Position numbers and translations under genes: made by a program
NCBI GenBank assembly: GCA_019637295.1
Contig: JAHBVX010000010.1
Location: forward strand, 186,001-250,000
Source: Polyangiaceae bacterium
GTDB taxonomy: Bacteria; Myxococcota_A; Polyangia; Polyangiales; Polyangiaceae
Reading direction: 5' to 3'
Length of the DNA stretch: 64,000 nucleotides
Shown here: positions 38,458-50,013 of the stretch, in pieces
Layout: each line of letters starts with the position of its first letter
How positions within the stretch are numbered: position 1 is the first letter of the stretch
The notes under the pieces: generated by a model
Told to the model about the DNA's origin: nothing
What the model saw: only the letters and a program-made list of their open reading frames with translations
Database searches by the model: none

Positions 38458-38859
38458 ATGGTGAAGAACGCGGACGACCTCCGGGGGCTGCTCATTCAAC
38501 TGGATCGACGCTTCGATCAAGCCGACGACGGCACCTTCTTGGTCAGCGTGGGCGCGGGGCAAGCCCCCGTGGCCCTGCTCATCGCGCATCCGGTGCTCGT
38601 GGCCCAGGTGGGCGTGGGACCCGCGCCCAAGGGCGACACCGAGCTGGCCGCGAAGGTGTTTCGGCAGCTGCTCGAGCACAACGCCATCGATCTGCTGCAC
38701 GCCTCCTACGCGCTAGAGGGTGACGACATCGTGCTCAGCGCGGCGCTAGAGCTCGAGAGCCTGGACATGAACGAGCTCGAGGCCGTGCTCGCGGACATCG
38801 GCATGGCGATGTCCAGCCACGTCTCTGGTCTCAAGGCCATGATCGAACAGAAGGTCTGA
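38458..38859 (+). CDS. YbjN-like/chaperone-fold protein
   Basis: 133 aa from the ATG at 38458. The pattern (DDLRGLLIQLDRRFDQADDGTFLV, a hydrophobic ALLIAHPVLVAQVGVG, then KVFRQLLEHNAIDLLHASYALEGDDIVLSAALELESLDMNELEAVLADIGMA) matches the YbjN/CesT-like alpha-beta fold. Relatives are cytoplasmic and often sit next to PspA. Twelve bases separate it from pspA, so the two are one transcript. A role as PspA partner is inference. Confidence 0.75.
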   Translation: MVKNADDLRGLLIQLDRRFDQADDGTFLVSVGAGQAPVALLIAHPVLVAQVGVGPAPKGDTELAAKVFRQLLEHNAIDLLHASYALEGDDIVLSAALELESLDMNELEAVLADIGMAMSSHVSGLKAMIEQKV

Positions 38860-38871
38860 CGGAGTCTCCCC

Positions 38872-39689
<818 letters not shown>

Positions 39690-39693
<4 letters not shown>

Positions 39694-41600
39694 CGCGAGC
39701 GCACGCGCTGCTCGCCGCGCTGGTCGTCTCGGTGAGTGGCGTCGCGCCTGCGTTGGGCAGCGAGGCCTCGCTCGACGCGATGCCGCTGCACGGCGAGAAG
39801 GTGCGCGTCGACGGCGTGTTCAAGGAGTGGAAGGGGCGCATGACGCGCCTGTCCCACCAAGTGCAAGGCACCGCGATCCGCGTGGAGGGCATGGTCGGCT
39901 ATGACGACTCGTTCCTGTACGTGGCCATCGACGCGGCGGACACCAAGCTCGCGCGCACCGAGGGCGCCGGCAGCGGCGAAGACCACGCGTTGCTCATCCT
40001 CGGCTTCCCGGACGAGAGTGGTCAGCTCAAGACGCGACGGTTGTTCCTCTACCCGGGTGACCCGGGGAAGGTCGCCGGCGTGGTCAAGGTGGACGGCAAG
40101 GTCGTCAGCGGTGCGACGCTGGTGGAAGCGCCGAGCAAGGGCGGAATCACGTTCGAGGCGAAGGTGCCGTGGTCGGCGTTCCCCGAGGCGAGCCGCGTCC
40201 GCGTCGGGCTACGGGCGGCGCTGCGCTACACGGACGCCGCCGCTCCGGGTCGCATCGCGGGCGTCGTCGCGACGAGTCCAGCGACAGCGGGCCTCAGCCT
40301 GCCGCGTCTGCCGCTCGAGGCGGAACAAGGCCTGCAGGCGTCGCTGCTCGGGCCCAAGCGTCTGGGGACGAAGCCCGCCTTCAGCGCCCTGGTCAACGTG
40401 GCCGGCGACGGGATGCTGGAGCAGGTCGCGGTCTACGGCAGCTACCTGACCATCACCGGGCCCAAGTATCGCGGCGGCAAGCAGTTCTACTTCTCGGATC
40501 TCTCCGCTCTGGCCGTACCGCGGGTGCTCGTCGCCGACTTCGACGGCGATGGGCGCTCGGAGATCGTGCTCGTGCGCAGGCTCGGCAGCAAGGAGAAGTA
40601 TCGCGACGTGCTCGAGGTTCGCCAGGTCGGCGCGGACGAAGTCCCGACCCTGATCTTCTCGCACGAGATATCGATCGTGACCAAGGATGGTCGCATCGAG
40701 AACGAGCTGAGCGTGACCAAACACGGCGGCAAGGCCGCGCTCGTCGTCGCGCAGGGCAAGTCGAGCGGCTTCGAGCCGGACACCTACGCCGAGCCCCGCG
40801 CCGGCGACATGCCGCCCACGCTGCTCCCATGGGAGAGCGTCCAGAGCCGCACCTACGGCTGGAGCGGCTCGGGCTTCGGTTTGCTGGACGAGAAGGCGGG
40901 GGCGCCCAGCGCCAAGCCGAAGAAGCCCGCGGTCAGCGAGGGGCCACCGCCGCCGCCACCGCCGCGCCCTCCGACGGCGGACGAGCTGCAAGATCGACTC
41001 TACGCCCTCTACCGCAAAGACCGCGGCGTTGGACAGAAGGCTCCGCGCTTCGACTTCGTGACGGACGTCGCCGGGGACGCCGCCATGGAGCGAGTGCTCG
41101 TGCACGATCGCGACATCGTCGTGTTCGGCAAGGGGTACCGCGGCGGCACGAGCTTCGCGTACATCACCGTGGGCGTCGCCGACGCCAAGGACATCTTGGA
41201 CGTGACCGCGCGCGACGTGACCGGCGACGGCAAGGCCGAGATCGTCGTGCGCGCGGTGCTGCACGCCAAAGCCAGCAAGGAGCTGGGCGGCGACGTGGTC
41301 ACACGCCACGCGCTGTTCGTCTACCGGGCCACGGACACGGGCGTCGGTCGCGTGTTCGCTGCGGAGACCGGGCGTGCCCTGGGTGAGAATCGGATCCTGG
41401 GCGCGGTAGCGTTCTTGCCCTCGGCGCGCGGACTGCGCATCGAGCTGCGGGCTGGGCGCGCCGTGGGCTGGACGGAGAAGACCTACCCGTTCCCGACCGA
41501 CACGACCGCCGCTGGTGGACTCGAGCCCCTGCTGCTCCCGTGGGCCGGTCAGAGCGCCCGGGTCTACGTGTGGACCGGCAGTCAGTTCGCGGGCCAGTGA
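39690..41600 (+). CDS. Exported protein with CBM9-like and FG-GAP-like segments
   Basis: 636 aa; the ATG overlaps the pspA stop (ATGA). After a signal peptide (LLAALVVSVSGVAPALG) comes a CBM9/DOMON-like region (VRVDGVFKEWKGRM...YDDSFLYVAIDAADTKL..., about 28-200). Then there are two related modules split by a Pro-rich linker (about 410-425). Each has an FG-GAP/integrin-like calcium loop: LVADFDGDGRSEIVLVRR and VTARDVTGDGKAEIVVRA, each followed by SR/AR-x-YxW-(S/T)GS-x-F. The duplicated C-terminal modules suggest a beta-propeller-like or repeated surface domain. No known function. Its tight coupling to pspA is unexpected for an exported protein and worth noting. Confidence 0.8.
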
Positions 41601-41604
41601 GCTT

Positions 41605-41871
41605 TCAGCCCAGGGCCTTGCCTATCGCGTCGCGCAGCTTGGTGCAGCAGGACTCGTAGCGGATGTCCGCGTTGCCGGTGGCGTCCACGTGTAGACGCAC
41701 GTCCGAGGGCGCCTTGTGGTGGACCGGACAGCGCACGGGCGCGAGCAGGCCGCCGACGTTGCGCCCCATCTCCGTGAGCGCCGAGACGACGCGCTGGTCG
41801 CTGACGCTGGCGAGCGGCACGTCCCGACCGCGAAAGTTGACGGTGACCGCCACCGGGACCGGCGTGCTCAT
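41605..41871 (-). CDS. Hypothetical protein
   Basis: 88 aa from the ATG at 41871, which overlaps the stop of the PilZ gene (ATGA). It is a compact alpha-beta sequence with RCPVHHK and ESCCTKL, which could bind a metal through Cys/His. No family recognised. The operon position suggests a role with the PilZ protein. Confidence 0.7.
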   Translation of the reverse strand: MSTPVPVAVTVNFRGRDVPLASVSDQRVVSALTEMGRNVGGLLAPVRCPVHHKAPSDVRLHVDATGNADIRYESCCTKLRDAIGKALG

Positions 41872-42227
41872 CCCTCTTTGCCGTAGGTCTGCGCCTGACG
41901 CTCGGCGACGGCGGCGATGTGCTCGGCGAGCTCCGGGTGCGGCGCCACCATCACGATCGCGACCTTGGACCGCCACAGGCTGTTCTCCTCCGGGCCCAGG
42001 GCTTCGTGACGCACGACCTTGCCGGGCACGGTGATCACGTGACCCTCCTTGACGAAGCAGCGAATGCTCAGGTTCTGGCCGACCTCGAGGGTGGCGCGCG
42101 TGAGTAGCAAGAGCCCCGTGGCGCTGCCGTCATGCGTGATGGCGCTGCGCACGGGACCCTCTCCCAAGTCGAGCTCGGCGCCGAGGTATGCGTTGTGTCG
42201 GGGGGCGATGCGTCGGTCTTCCGTCAT
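41868..42227 (-). CDS. PilZ domain protein (c-di-GMP binding)
   Basis: 119 aa. The c-di-GMP motif RxxxR is present in DRRIAPRHNAYLGAEL and the D/NxSxxG part as HDGSATGL, about 30 residues later, in a single PilZ beta-barrel. Such small PilZ proteins relay second-messenger levels to motility, polysaccharide or gene control. It is followed by the overlapping 88-aa gene and preceded by a hydrolase gene on the same strand 37 bases away. Confidence 0.88.
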   Translation of the reverse strand: MTEDRRIAPRHNAYLGAELDLGEGPVRSAITHDGSATGLLLLTRATLEVGQNLSIRCFVKEGHVITVPGKVVRHEALGPEENSLWRSKVAIVMVAPHPELAEHIAAVAERQAQTYGKEG

Positions 42228-42264
42228 GGCTACCGCCGGAGCCTACACCGCGCGGGCGAGGCGG

Positions 42265-43344
42265 TCAGCGTCGTGGGGGTCGCCGCTCGGTCAGGCCCAA
42301 TTCCCCCAGGAATCGACCGACCTTGCGGAAGGCGTCGGCCCTGCCCACCTGCAGCAGGTGGCCGCCGGCCCAGGAGTGCAGCGGGACGCCGAAGTGGTGC
42401 GCGAGCCGGCGGGCGTGCTCCACCGGCGTGATGCGATCTGCGCGGGCGCCGATCACCATCAGGCGCTCGGGTGGCAAGCGCGGCGGGCGATGCACCGGGC
42501 TCACGATGCGGTGCACGGACTCGAGGGCGGCGTGCTGAAGGGCGGTCTGCTCGTGGTCCTTGCCCAGGCGGCCGTGGTAGCGGGCGAAGTCAGCCACGGA
42601 GGCGAGCGGGATGATCGGGATCGCGAAGGCGAGTTGGTCCTCCAGCGTGGCGGCGAGCGCGGTGCTGTAGCCCCCGAGGCTCATGCCCATGACCCCCACC
42701 GCGGGGTGCCCTCGCTCCGAGAGGTAGCGAACCAGTTCGCGCAGGTCCGTCATGGCCTGACGAAAGCCCTCGTTCGTCATGCGCGGATCGCTCGACGGGA
42801 ACGGCGGGGCAGCGCGTTTCGGATCCGCGCGGGGTCCGTGGAACGGCAGCACGAAGAGCGCCACGTCGAGGCCCATGCGCATGAGCCACTCGATGGGCCA
42901 CACGCGCTGCTCCATGTTGAACGCACCGCCGAGGTAGCCGTGGATCAAGATGGCGACCGGTCGTGGCTCGCCGCGGGTGAGCAGCCGCGCGGTGGCGACG
43001 TGATTCTGCAGAAAGCGCCCATAACGAGGCTCGAGCTCGGGCAAGAAGGTGTGCTCGATGCTGGGCCAGCACAGGTCGAAGACCCGATCGCCAGCCGTGG
43101 TCCAGCGCACCACCCGCTCCTGAGGTTCGATGGCGCGGGGCGACGGGAAGAAGCCGCCGTCCCCCTGCTCGGGGTACAGGCGCTTCATCTCGTCGAGCGC
43201 AGCCAGCCTCGCGCCGTGCCCCAGGGACTCGGCGGGGTTCTTGCGGCGCCGGCCCGCGGAGGCGCGCTCAGCCGCGAGCGTCACGGCGCGATCCACGGCG
43301 ACGGCGGCCGATGACACGAGCAGGCGGGCGGAGCGCTTGAGCAC
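42265..43344 (-). CDS. Alpha/beta hydrolase
   Basis: 359 aa. A hydrophobic N-terminal helix may anchor it, and an about 120-residue lead region precedes the hydrolase core. The oxyanion region is VAILIHGYLGG; the nucleophile elbow is VGVMGMSLGGYSTA (Ser); the acid is Asp in VIGARADRITP; the His is in SWAGGHLLQVGR. All three triad residues are visible. Residues HGPRADPKR and PFHGP hint at a short-chain or lipid-like ester substrate, which is unspecific. It heads the three-gene minus-strand group ending at 41605. Confidence 0.88.
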   Translation of the reverse strand: MLKRSARLLVSSAAVAVDRAVTLAAERASAGRRRKNPAESLGHGARLAALDEMKRLYPEQGDGGFFPSPRAIEPQERVVRWTTAGDRVFDLCWPSIEHTFLPELEPRYGRFLQNHVATARLLTRGEPRPVAILIHGYLGGAFNMEQRVWPIEWLMRMGLDVALFVLPFHGPRADPKRAAPPFPSSDPRMTNEGFRQAMTDLRELVRYLSERGHPAVGVMGMSLGGYSTALAATLEDQLAFAIPIIPLASVADFARYHGRLGKDHEQTALQHAALESVHRIVSPVHRPPRLPPERLMVIGARADRITPVEHARRLAHHFGVPLHSWAGGHLLQVGRADAFRKVGRFLGELGLTERRPPRR

Positions 43345-43355
43345 GACGCCGTAGT

Positions 43356-45086
43356 CTAGACTCCCGCAGCCGGCTTGCCCAGCTTGCCGCCCGAGAACGC
43401 TTTGGTGAACTCCAGCCGCTGTTCCACCGTACCGAGCAGCACCAAGGATGCTTCTTCCGCGAGGACGCTGCTGGCCGCCGGAGAACTCTCGGACTGATCC
43501 CCGCGGCGGATGGCGATTACGTTCATTCCGGTCTTGGCGCCGATGCCGCTCTCCATCAGCGTCTTGCCTGCCAGGCAGGGGGGCACCGGGACGACGAAGA
43601 ACTCCACCGCCTCCCCGATCAACACCAGCTCACGATTCTGCAGCACGCTGATGAGCAGCTTGGCTGCCAGGCCGCTCTCGCTGAGCACGAAGTCGGCGCC
43701 CGCCCGGTGGATCGCCTCCAGGTTGCGTTCGTGCGTCACGCGGCTCACGATATGGGACTTGGGGTTGAGGCGACGGCAGTACACCGTCAAGAAGATGTTC
43801 GCGGCGTCGTCATGAGTCGTCAGCACTACCGACGGAGCCTTTCCGATCTCGGCCTGCCTCATGACATCGAAGTTCGAAGCGTCGCCGATCACGACCTTGT
43901 CGGCGAGGCCCTCGAGCTTGGAGCGCAGGCCCTCGTCCTCCTCGACCACGGTCACGTCGATCCCGCGCTCCTTGAGCGCTTGGATAACGGAGCGACCCAC
44001 CTTGCCACCGCCGATCACGATCACCGAGTTGTCATTCGCCTGATAGATCACGAACATGGCGTTGAGCTCGTCAATCTGGTCCTCCGTGCCCACCACGACC
44101 GCGACGCTGCTCTCCTCGAGCACCGCGTCGGGCCGAGCGGGGCGCAAGCGGCCCCGGTCCCAGTACGCCACGATGTTGACGCCGCACAGCTCGCGCAGGC
44201 GCGTGTCGCGCACCGTGCGCCCGGCCATCGCCGTCCCGCGCAGCGGCAGCTCAGCGATCAGCAGGTCCTCGTAGCGTCCGACGACGTGTGCGCACAGGGC
44301 GCCCGCGTTCACCCGGACGGCCAGCTGCTGGCCGAGCCGCTCCTTCAGCGCCACCACGTGGGTGGCGCCGGCCATCTGCAAGATGTCCACGGCGTTCGGG
44401 TCTTCGGCGACCGCCGTCAGCAGAGTGTCCGGCGCGTGCTCGCGCATCGTCAGCGTGACGTTGGTGTTGCCCGGGTCACTGAGGTTGGCGACCACGAGCC
44501 GCGCGTGCTCGGCTCGCGCGTTGCGCCAGGTGTCGACGCTCTCGGGCTCTCCCACGAGCACGCGCACGCCGTCGCCGTGCAGCGCCACCGCACGCGTCGG
44601 ATCCGGCTCCAACACCACATACGGGATCTGCCGCACGTCAAGCCGTAAGATCAACGCTTGTGCGATGGAGTCGTACTCGCACAAGATCACGTGATCCCGC
44701 TCGTCCTCGGGCAGCTCCCGCGGCGCGCGGAAGCGCAGCTGCGCCTCTAGCCACGGCGCGTAGAAGTTGCGGATGAAGGTGAAGGGCAACACGATCAGGA
44801 GCAGCACGACCCCCGTGAGCAACACGAGGATGCTGAAGGCGCGGCCCAGATCCGTGTGGAAGGTGATGTCCCCGAACCCGAGGGTCGTCATCACCGTCAA
44901 CGTCCAGTAGAACCCGGTGAGCCACGAGTGCTCCTGCCCCTCGTAGACCATCAGCGCGTGGAACGTCAGGCTGTAGGCGACGATGGTGCCGATCAGCACC
45001 AGCACGTAGCGATAGAACGCCTTCAGGTTCTTCCGCAGATCGCGCTGCTGAAGCACCGCCATCATCTGCGACGTCAAAAACTTCAC
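43356..45086 (-). CDS. Potassium channel with two RCK/TrkA domains
   Basis: 576 aa from the GTG at 45086, preceded by GGAG at good spacing; the earlier TTG adds an Arg/Pro-rich stretch without helix. Two transmembrane helices (YVLVLIGTIVAYSLTFHALM and FSILVLLTGVVLLLIVLPFTFI) flank the pore loop with the filter TTLGFGD. Two RCK units follow: VILCEYDSIAQALILRL... (degenerate dinucleotide loop) and VIVIGGGKVGRSVIQALKERG (intact GxGxxG-like loop) ending in D/E (VVEEDE), plus TrkA-C-like ends. It is a ligand-gated K+ channel of the MthK/Kch class; the second RCK probably binds NAD or similar. Confidence 0.93.
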   Translation of the reverse strand: MKFLTSQMMAVLQQRDLRKNLKAFYRYVLVLIGTIVAYSLTFHALMVYEGQEHSWLTGFYWTLTVMTTLGFGDITFHTDLGRAFSILVLLTGVVLLLIVLPFTFIRNFYAPWLEAQLRFRAPRELPEDERDHVILCEYDSIAQALILRLDVRQIPYVVLEPDPTRAVALHGDGVRVLVGEPESVDTWRNARAEHARLVVANLSDPGNTNVTLTMREHAPDTLLTAVAEDPNAVDILQMAGATHVVALKERLGQQLAVRVNAGALCAHVVGRYEDLLIAELPLRGTAMAGRTVRDTRLRELCGVNIVAYWDRGRLRPARPDAVLEESSVAVVVGTEDQIDELNAMFVIYQANDNSVIVIGGGKVGRSVIQALKERGIDVTVVEEDEGLRSKLEGLADKVVIGDASNFDVMRQAEIGKAPSVVLTTHDDAANIFLTVYCRRLNPKSHIVSRVTHERNLEAIHRAGADFVLSESGLAAKLLISVLQNRELVLIGEAVEFFVVPVPPCLAGKTLMESGIGAKTGMNVIAIRRGDQSESSPAASSVLAEEASLVLLGTVEQRLEFTKAFSGGKLGKPAAGV

Positions 45087-45213
45087 GGCATGACTCCGGG
45101 CGGTCCGCGGCCTCTTTTGCGACGCGGGCCGCCGCCGCGTCAATCCGGGGCGCTCGTCGGCCGTCGGCGCTGGTGACAAAAAGCTTGAATTTTCAGCAGT
45201 TGCCCGCTCGCGG

Positions 45214-46116
<903 letters not shown>

Positions 46117-46125
46117 GGGCGGGCC

Positions 46126-47034
46126 TCAGGATTGACCGCCGGCGGTGAGCCGGCGGCGGAGCGAGCTCGAGAGCAAGTTCAGGACCAGGGTCATCAGGAA
46201 CAGACCGAGACCCACCGCGAAGATGGTGCGGTACTCGGTGGTGCCCGTGGGGGTGTCGCCGAGGCTGACCTGCACGATGTACGCGGTCATGGTCGCGATG
46301 GGCACCCGTGGATCGAGGGTCAGCGTGGGCTGCTGGCCGGCGGCGATGGCGACCACCATCGTCTCCCCGATGGCGCGCGAGAAACCGAGGATCACCGACG
46401 CGCCAATACCCGAAACGGCCGCGGGCACCACGACTCGGAACGTCGTCGCCAGGCGACCGGCGCCCAGCGCGTACGCGCCCTCCCGGAGACTCGGTGGCAC
46501 GGCGAACAGCGCGTCCTCGCTGAGCGAGGCGACGATGGGCACGATCATGAGCCCCATCACGATTCCCGGGCTGAGCGCGTTGAAGCCCGCCAGGCCGGGT
46601 ACGACCCGCTGCAAGAGCGGCGTCAGGAACGTGAGCGCGAAGTAGCCGTACACCACGGTGGGAACCCCAGCCAGCACCTCCAGCGCCGGCTTGAGGAGCT
46701 GCCGAGCGCGGGGCGTCGCGAACTCGCTCAGGTAGATCGCCGCGAACAATCCCGTAGGCAGCGCGACCGCCGCGGCGATCGCCGTGGTGAGCAGCGTGCC
46801 CGTCAGCAGCGGCCAGATGCCGTAGTGCTTGTCCGCGAACAGCGGGGTCCACTGGGTGTCGCCCAGGAACTGCCAGGGAGACACCTCGGCGAAGAAGCCC
46901 CAGCTCTGCGAGACGAGCACGAACACGATGCCGGCCGTCACGAAGATGCTGAGCGCGCCACACACCAAGAACGCGCTGCGGGCGACTCGCTCGCTCCAGG
47001 GCTCGCGACCGATGATGGAGACGTCCTTGGACAT
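46126..47034 (-). CDS. pstC: Phosphate ABC transporter permease PstC
   Basis: 302 aa, six helices. Family marks are [86 protein letters not shown]. It forms the phosphate channel with PstA. It follows pstS by 8 bases and is followed by pstA in the same transcript. Confidence 0.97.
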   Translation of the reverse strand: MSKDVSIIGREPWSERVARSAFLVCGALSIFVTAGIVFVLVSQSWGFFAEVSPWQFLGDTQWTPLFADKHYGIWPLLTGTLLTTAIAAAVALPTGLFAAIYLSEFATPRARQLLKPALEVLAGVPTVVYGYFALTFLTPLLQRVVPGLAGFNALSPGIVMGLMIVPIVASLSEDALFAVPPSLREGAYALGAGRLATTFRVVVPAAVSGIGASVILGFSRAIGETMVVAIAAGQQPTLTLDPRVPIATMTAYIVQVSLGDTPTGTTEYRTIFAVGLGLFLMTLVLNLLSSSLRRRLTAGGQS

Positions 47035-47042
47035 CGCGCGCT

Positions 47043-48041
47043 TCAGGAGCCTTCGAGCAGCTTCTCGATGGACACGCCGATTTGCGAGCCCTTGCCGCCG
47101 AACAGCGAACCGGTCACGCGCTTGTGAGCGCGGGCCTTGGCGAGCTCGTAGCCGCGAGAGGGGAGCGGGATGTAGTGCACGTCCTTGACCAGCTCCTCGC
47201 CCCGGGTCATGTAGAAATCCACGAATTTCGCGACGATCGGCTTGTCCAGGGACTTGGTCGAGACGTAGATGAACACCGGGCGGCTCAGGGGCTGATAGGT
47301 CCCGGTGCGGATCGTCTCCATCGTGGGCTCCGTCGGGGCGTCGCCGTTGTCCGCCTTCTCGTCGTCCACGGGGATGGCGCGCAGCTTGCTCTTGCTGTTC
47401 TCGTAGTACGCGAAGCCCAGGAAGCCGAGGGTGTACGGGTCGGCGGCCACGCCCTGCACGATGACGTTGTCGTCCTCGCTCGAGGTGAAGTCACCTCGGC
47501 TCGAGTGCTCCTTGCCCACCACCGCCTCGGTAAAGTAGTCGTAGGTTCCGGAATCTACGCCAGCCCCGAACAGGCGAAGCGGCTTGTCTGGCCAGCCCTC
47601 GCGGACCTCGCTCCACTTGGTGACCTTCCCCTGCGCCTCGGGCTCGAAGATCTTCTTCAGCTCCTTCACCGTGATGTGCTTGGCCCAGTCGTTCTTGGGG
47701 TTCGCGATGATCGTGATGCCGTCGAAGGCGATGGGCAGCTCGACGTACTCGACGCCGTGCTTCTTGCAGAGCTCCACCTCGCTGGGCTTGATCGGCCGAG
47801 AAGCGTCCGAGATGTCCGTCTCGCCCGTGCAGAACTTCTTGAAGCCGCCGCCCGTGCCCGAGATACCGACCGTGACTCTCGCTCCGGCGTTCTCCTTCTG
47901 GAACTCTTCGGCGACCGCCTCGGTGATGGGAAACACCGTGCTCGAGCCGTCGATGCTGATGACCTCGGCGCTCTTCTTGCTGCAGCCGAGCAGCAGGGCG
48001 ACGGCTGCGCAGGCCGCGAGGGCGGAATGCTGGGTAGACAT
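47043..48041 (-). CDS. pstS: Phosphate-binding lipoprotein PstS
   Basis: 332 aa with a lipoprotein signal ([15 protein letters not shown]). It is a type II periplasmic binding protein with phosphate contacts at [11 protein letters not shown] (residues near 30), [22 protein letters not shown] and [14 protein letters not shown]. The Cys in [10 protein letters not shown] and the CKKH are typical of the deltaproteobacterial type. It captures phosphate at the outer face of the membrane and hands it to PstCA. It is first in the pstSCA unit, reading away from a shared promoter region with a Pho box. Confidence 0.97.
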   Translation of the reverse strand: MSTQHSALAACAAVALLLGCSKKSAEVISIDGSSTVFPITEAVAEEFQKENAGARVTVGISGTGGGFKKFCTGETDISDASRPIKPSEVELCKKHGVEYVELPIAFDGITIIANPKNDWAKHITVKELKKIFEPEAQGKVTKWSEVREGWPDKPLRLFGAGVDSGTYDYFTEAVVGKEHSSRGDFTSSEDDNVIVQGVAADPYTLGFLGFAYYENSKSKLRAIPVDDEKADNGDAPTEPTMETIRTGTYQPLSRPVFIYVSTKSLDKPIVAKFVDFYMTRGEELVKDVHYIPLPSRGYELAKARAHKRVTGSLFGGKGSQIGVSIEKLLEGS

Positions 48042-48100
48042 GGGGGGCTCCTGTTCTTGCCTTGGCGCCCGGCAACCTGCTCGGACCCGGCGTCCGCGTC

Positions 48101-48118
48101 GTGGCGACTTCGTGACAG
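48101..48118 (-). promoter_or_regulatory. Possible second Pho box facing pstS
   Basis: Read on the minus strand, CTGTCAC at 48118-48112 is followed after four bases by TCGCCAC, which matches the repeat at 4 of 7 positions. It would serve pstSCA, but the second half is poor. Confidence 0.3.
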
Positions 48119-48138
48119 CTGAGAAACATCTGCCCGGT

Positions 48139-48156
48139 CTGTCACTCGTTTGTCAC
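48139..48156 (+). promoter_or_regulatory. Pho box (PhoB-type operator)
   Basis: CTGTCAC, four bases TCGT, then TTGTCAC: two 7-base direct repeats at 11-base spacing, the classic Pho box arrangement, 81 bases before the likely pstB start and 98 before pstS on the other side. Phosphate-starvation control by a PhoB-type regulator is expected. Confidence 0.75.
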
Positions 48157-48236
48157 ACAGAAGTCGTGGACTCGCCCCGCGCCGGCCCTGCCCGGCTGCT
48201 AGACCCAAGCTTGCCTCCAACCGAGCACGATGCCCT

Positions 48237-49112
48237 ATGATTGCGTCCACCGAACTACTGCCCATGGCTCGCCCCGCTGAGTCCAAGTCGCAGGGCCGAG
48301 CCGAGCCCCGCCTCGAGTCCAGACCCGACGCTACCCGAGGGGTGGCCCTGGCGGCGGCGCCCATCAAGATGCGAGCCGAGCAGCTGCGGGCGTACTTCGG
48401 AGCGACGGAGGTGTTGCACGGTATCGATCTGCCCATCGTGGATCGCAAGGTCACCGCCATCATCGGACCATCGGGCTGCGGGAAGTCCACGTTCATCCGC
48501 TGCCTCAACCGCATGCACGAGGTGGTGCCGGGGGCCCGCGTCGCGGGCCGAGTCGTATTGGAGAAGCAAGACGTCTACGACAAGGCCGTCGACCCGGTTC
48601 GCCTGCGCCGACGCGTCGGGATGGTGTTTCAGAAGCCGAACCCGTTTCCCACCATGACCATCCGCGACAACGTGCTCGCAGGGCTCAAGCTCAACGGCGT
48701 GCGTCCCGCCGATCCGAAGGCGTTGGTCGAGAGCGCCCTGCGTCAGGTCGCGCTTTGGGACGAGGTCAAGGACGGCCTCGACCGCTCCGGGACGAGCCTG
48801 TCGGGGGGCCAGCAGCAGCGGCTGTGCATCGCTCGTGCGCTGGCCCTCGAGCCCGAGGTCCTGCTGATGGACGAACCCTGCTCGGCCCTCGACCCCATCG
48901 CCACGGCCCGAGTGGAGGAGCTGATCCACGAGCTGCGGGAGCGCTACACCATCGTGATCGTGACCCACAACATGCAGCAGGCCGCGAGGGTGGCCAATTT
49001 CACGGCCTTTTTCTACATGGGCGAGGTCATCGAGCACGACGAGACCAACGTGATCTTCACCCGGCCTGCCGAGAAGCGGACCGAGGACTACATCACGGGT
49101 CGCTTCGGCTGA
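48237..49112 (+). CDS. pstB: Phosphate ABC transporter ATPase PstB
   Basis: 291 aa from the ATG at 48237; ATGs at 48264 and 48369 are alternatives, and the last one starts where most PstB proteins begin ([21 protein letters not shown]). Walker [11 protein letters not shown] loop VFQKPNPFP, signature [15 protein letters not shown], Walker [14 protein letters not shown] and switch VTHNMQQA are all present. The [10 protein letters not shown] and [10 protein letters not shown] forms are specific to PstB. It powers phosphate import by PstSCA, encoded divergently. Confidence 0.96.
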   Translation: MIASTELLPMARPAESKSQGRAEPRLESRPDATRGVALAAAPIKMRAEQLRAYFGATEVLHGIDLPIVDRKVTAIIGPSGCGKSTFIRCLNRMHEVVPGARVAGRVVLEKQDVYDKAVDPVRLRRRVGMVFQKPNPFPTMTIRDNVLAGLKLNGVRPADPKALVESALRQVALWDEVKDGLDRSGTSLSGGQQQRLCIARALALEPEVLLMDEPCSALDPIATARVEELIHELRERYTIVIVTHNMQQAARVANFTAFFYMGEVIEHDETNVIFTRPAEKRTEDYITGRFG

Positions 49113-49199
49113 GCGGGGCTACGAGCGCGACAGTCCCCGCGCCCTTGGGCGACGGCGGCGGAAGGTGCTATCACGAGCTGAGCCCCACCGGTTCAGCTC

Positions 49200-49889
49200 A
49201 TGGACTTGAGACACACCGACCGAGAGTACGAAGCCGAGCTACGAAAGCTGCGCGAGTCCATCCTGCTGATGGGCGCCAAGGTGGAGGAGCTGGTGGGCAC
49301 GGCGCTCAAGGCGTTCACCACCCGCGATGGCCCGCTGGCTCGCCGCACCATGGGGTTGGACCGCGACGTGGATCAGCTCGAGCTCGACATCGACGAGCTG
49401 TGCCTGCGCATCCTCGCGCGCCGTCAGCCCGTGGCCTCGGATCTCCGCTTCATCACCACCACCATGAAGCTGGTGACGGATCTCGAGCGCATCGGCGATC
49501 TGGGGGTGAACGTGTGCGAGCGCGTGACCGAGCTGGTCGAGGAGCCGCCGCTGACGGCGGTCGGAACCATCGAGAAGATGGGAGAGGTAGCTAGCCAGAT
49601 GCTCCACGACGCCCTCGACGCCTTCGTTGACTCGGACGCGGAGAAGGCCGAAGAGGTCATCGAACGTGACAGCATCGTGGACGCCACCTACGCGCAGCTC
49701 TTCCCAGAGCTCGTCAACGTGATGATGGACGACCCGCAGTGCGTGCATCGAGCCACGCGGCTGCAGTCCATCGGCAAGTACATCGAGCGCATCGCGGACC
49801 ACTCCACGAACGTCGCCGAGATGGTGGTGTTCATGGTGCGCGGTCAAGACGTCCGACACGCTTGGGTGCTCAGCCAAGGCGAGAGTTGA
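49200..49889 (+). CDS. phoU: PhoU phosphate signalling regulator
   Basis: 229 aa. It forms two three-helix bundles with the PhoU metal motifs: DLERIGDLGVNVCE (about 100-113) and SIGKYIERIADHSTNVAE (about 190-207), each with the E/D-x-x-x-D pattern. PhoU links Pst transport to the PhoR/PhoB system and keeps Pho genes off when phosphate is ample. It follows pstB by 87 bases. No phoR/phoB gene is in the window. Confidence 0.96.
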   Translation: MDLRHTDREYEAELRKLRESILLMGAKVEELVGTALKAFTTRDGPLARRTMGLDRDVDQLELDIDELCLRILARRQPVASDLRFITTTMKLVTDLERIGDLGVNVCERVTELVEEPPLTAVGTIEKMGEVASQMLHDALDAFVDSDAEKAEEVIERDSIVDATYAQLFPELVNVMMDDPQCVHRATRLQSIGKYIERIADHSTNVAEMVVFMVRGQDVRHAWVLSQGES

Positions 49890-50013
49890 CGCCCCTCGCG
49901 GTCGGGGATGTCGGTCTCCTGTCGGTCCGACGCGGCCACGACGGCTGAGCGCGCCAGGGCACGGCGGGGTCCGTGCCTGTCACCAGGTCGCGAAACGTGC
50001 TTGAATTGCGTCA

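Noticed and set aside
45180-45200. AT-rich stretch as a pstA terminator
   Set aside because: Pairing is only 3-4 bases and the T run is short; it may equally be promoter sequence for the channel gene.
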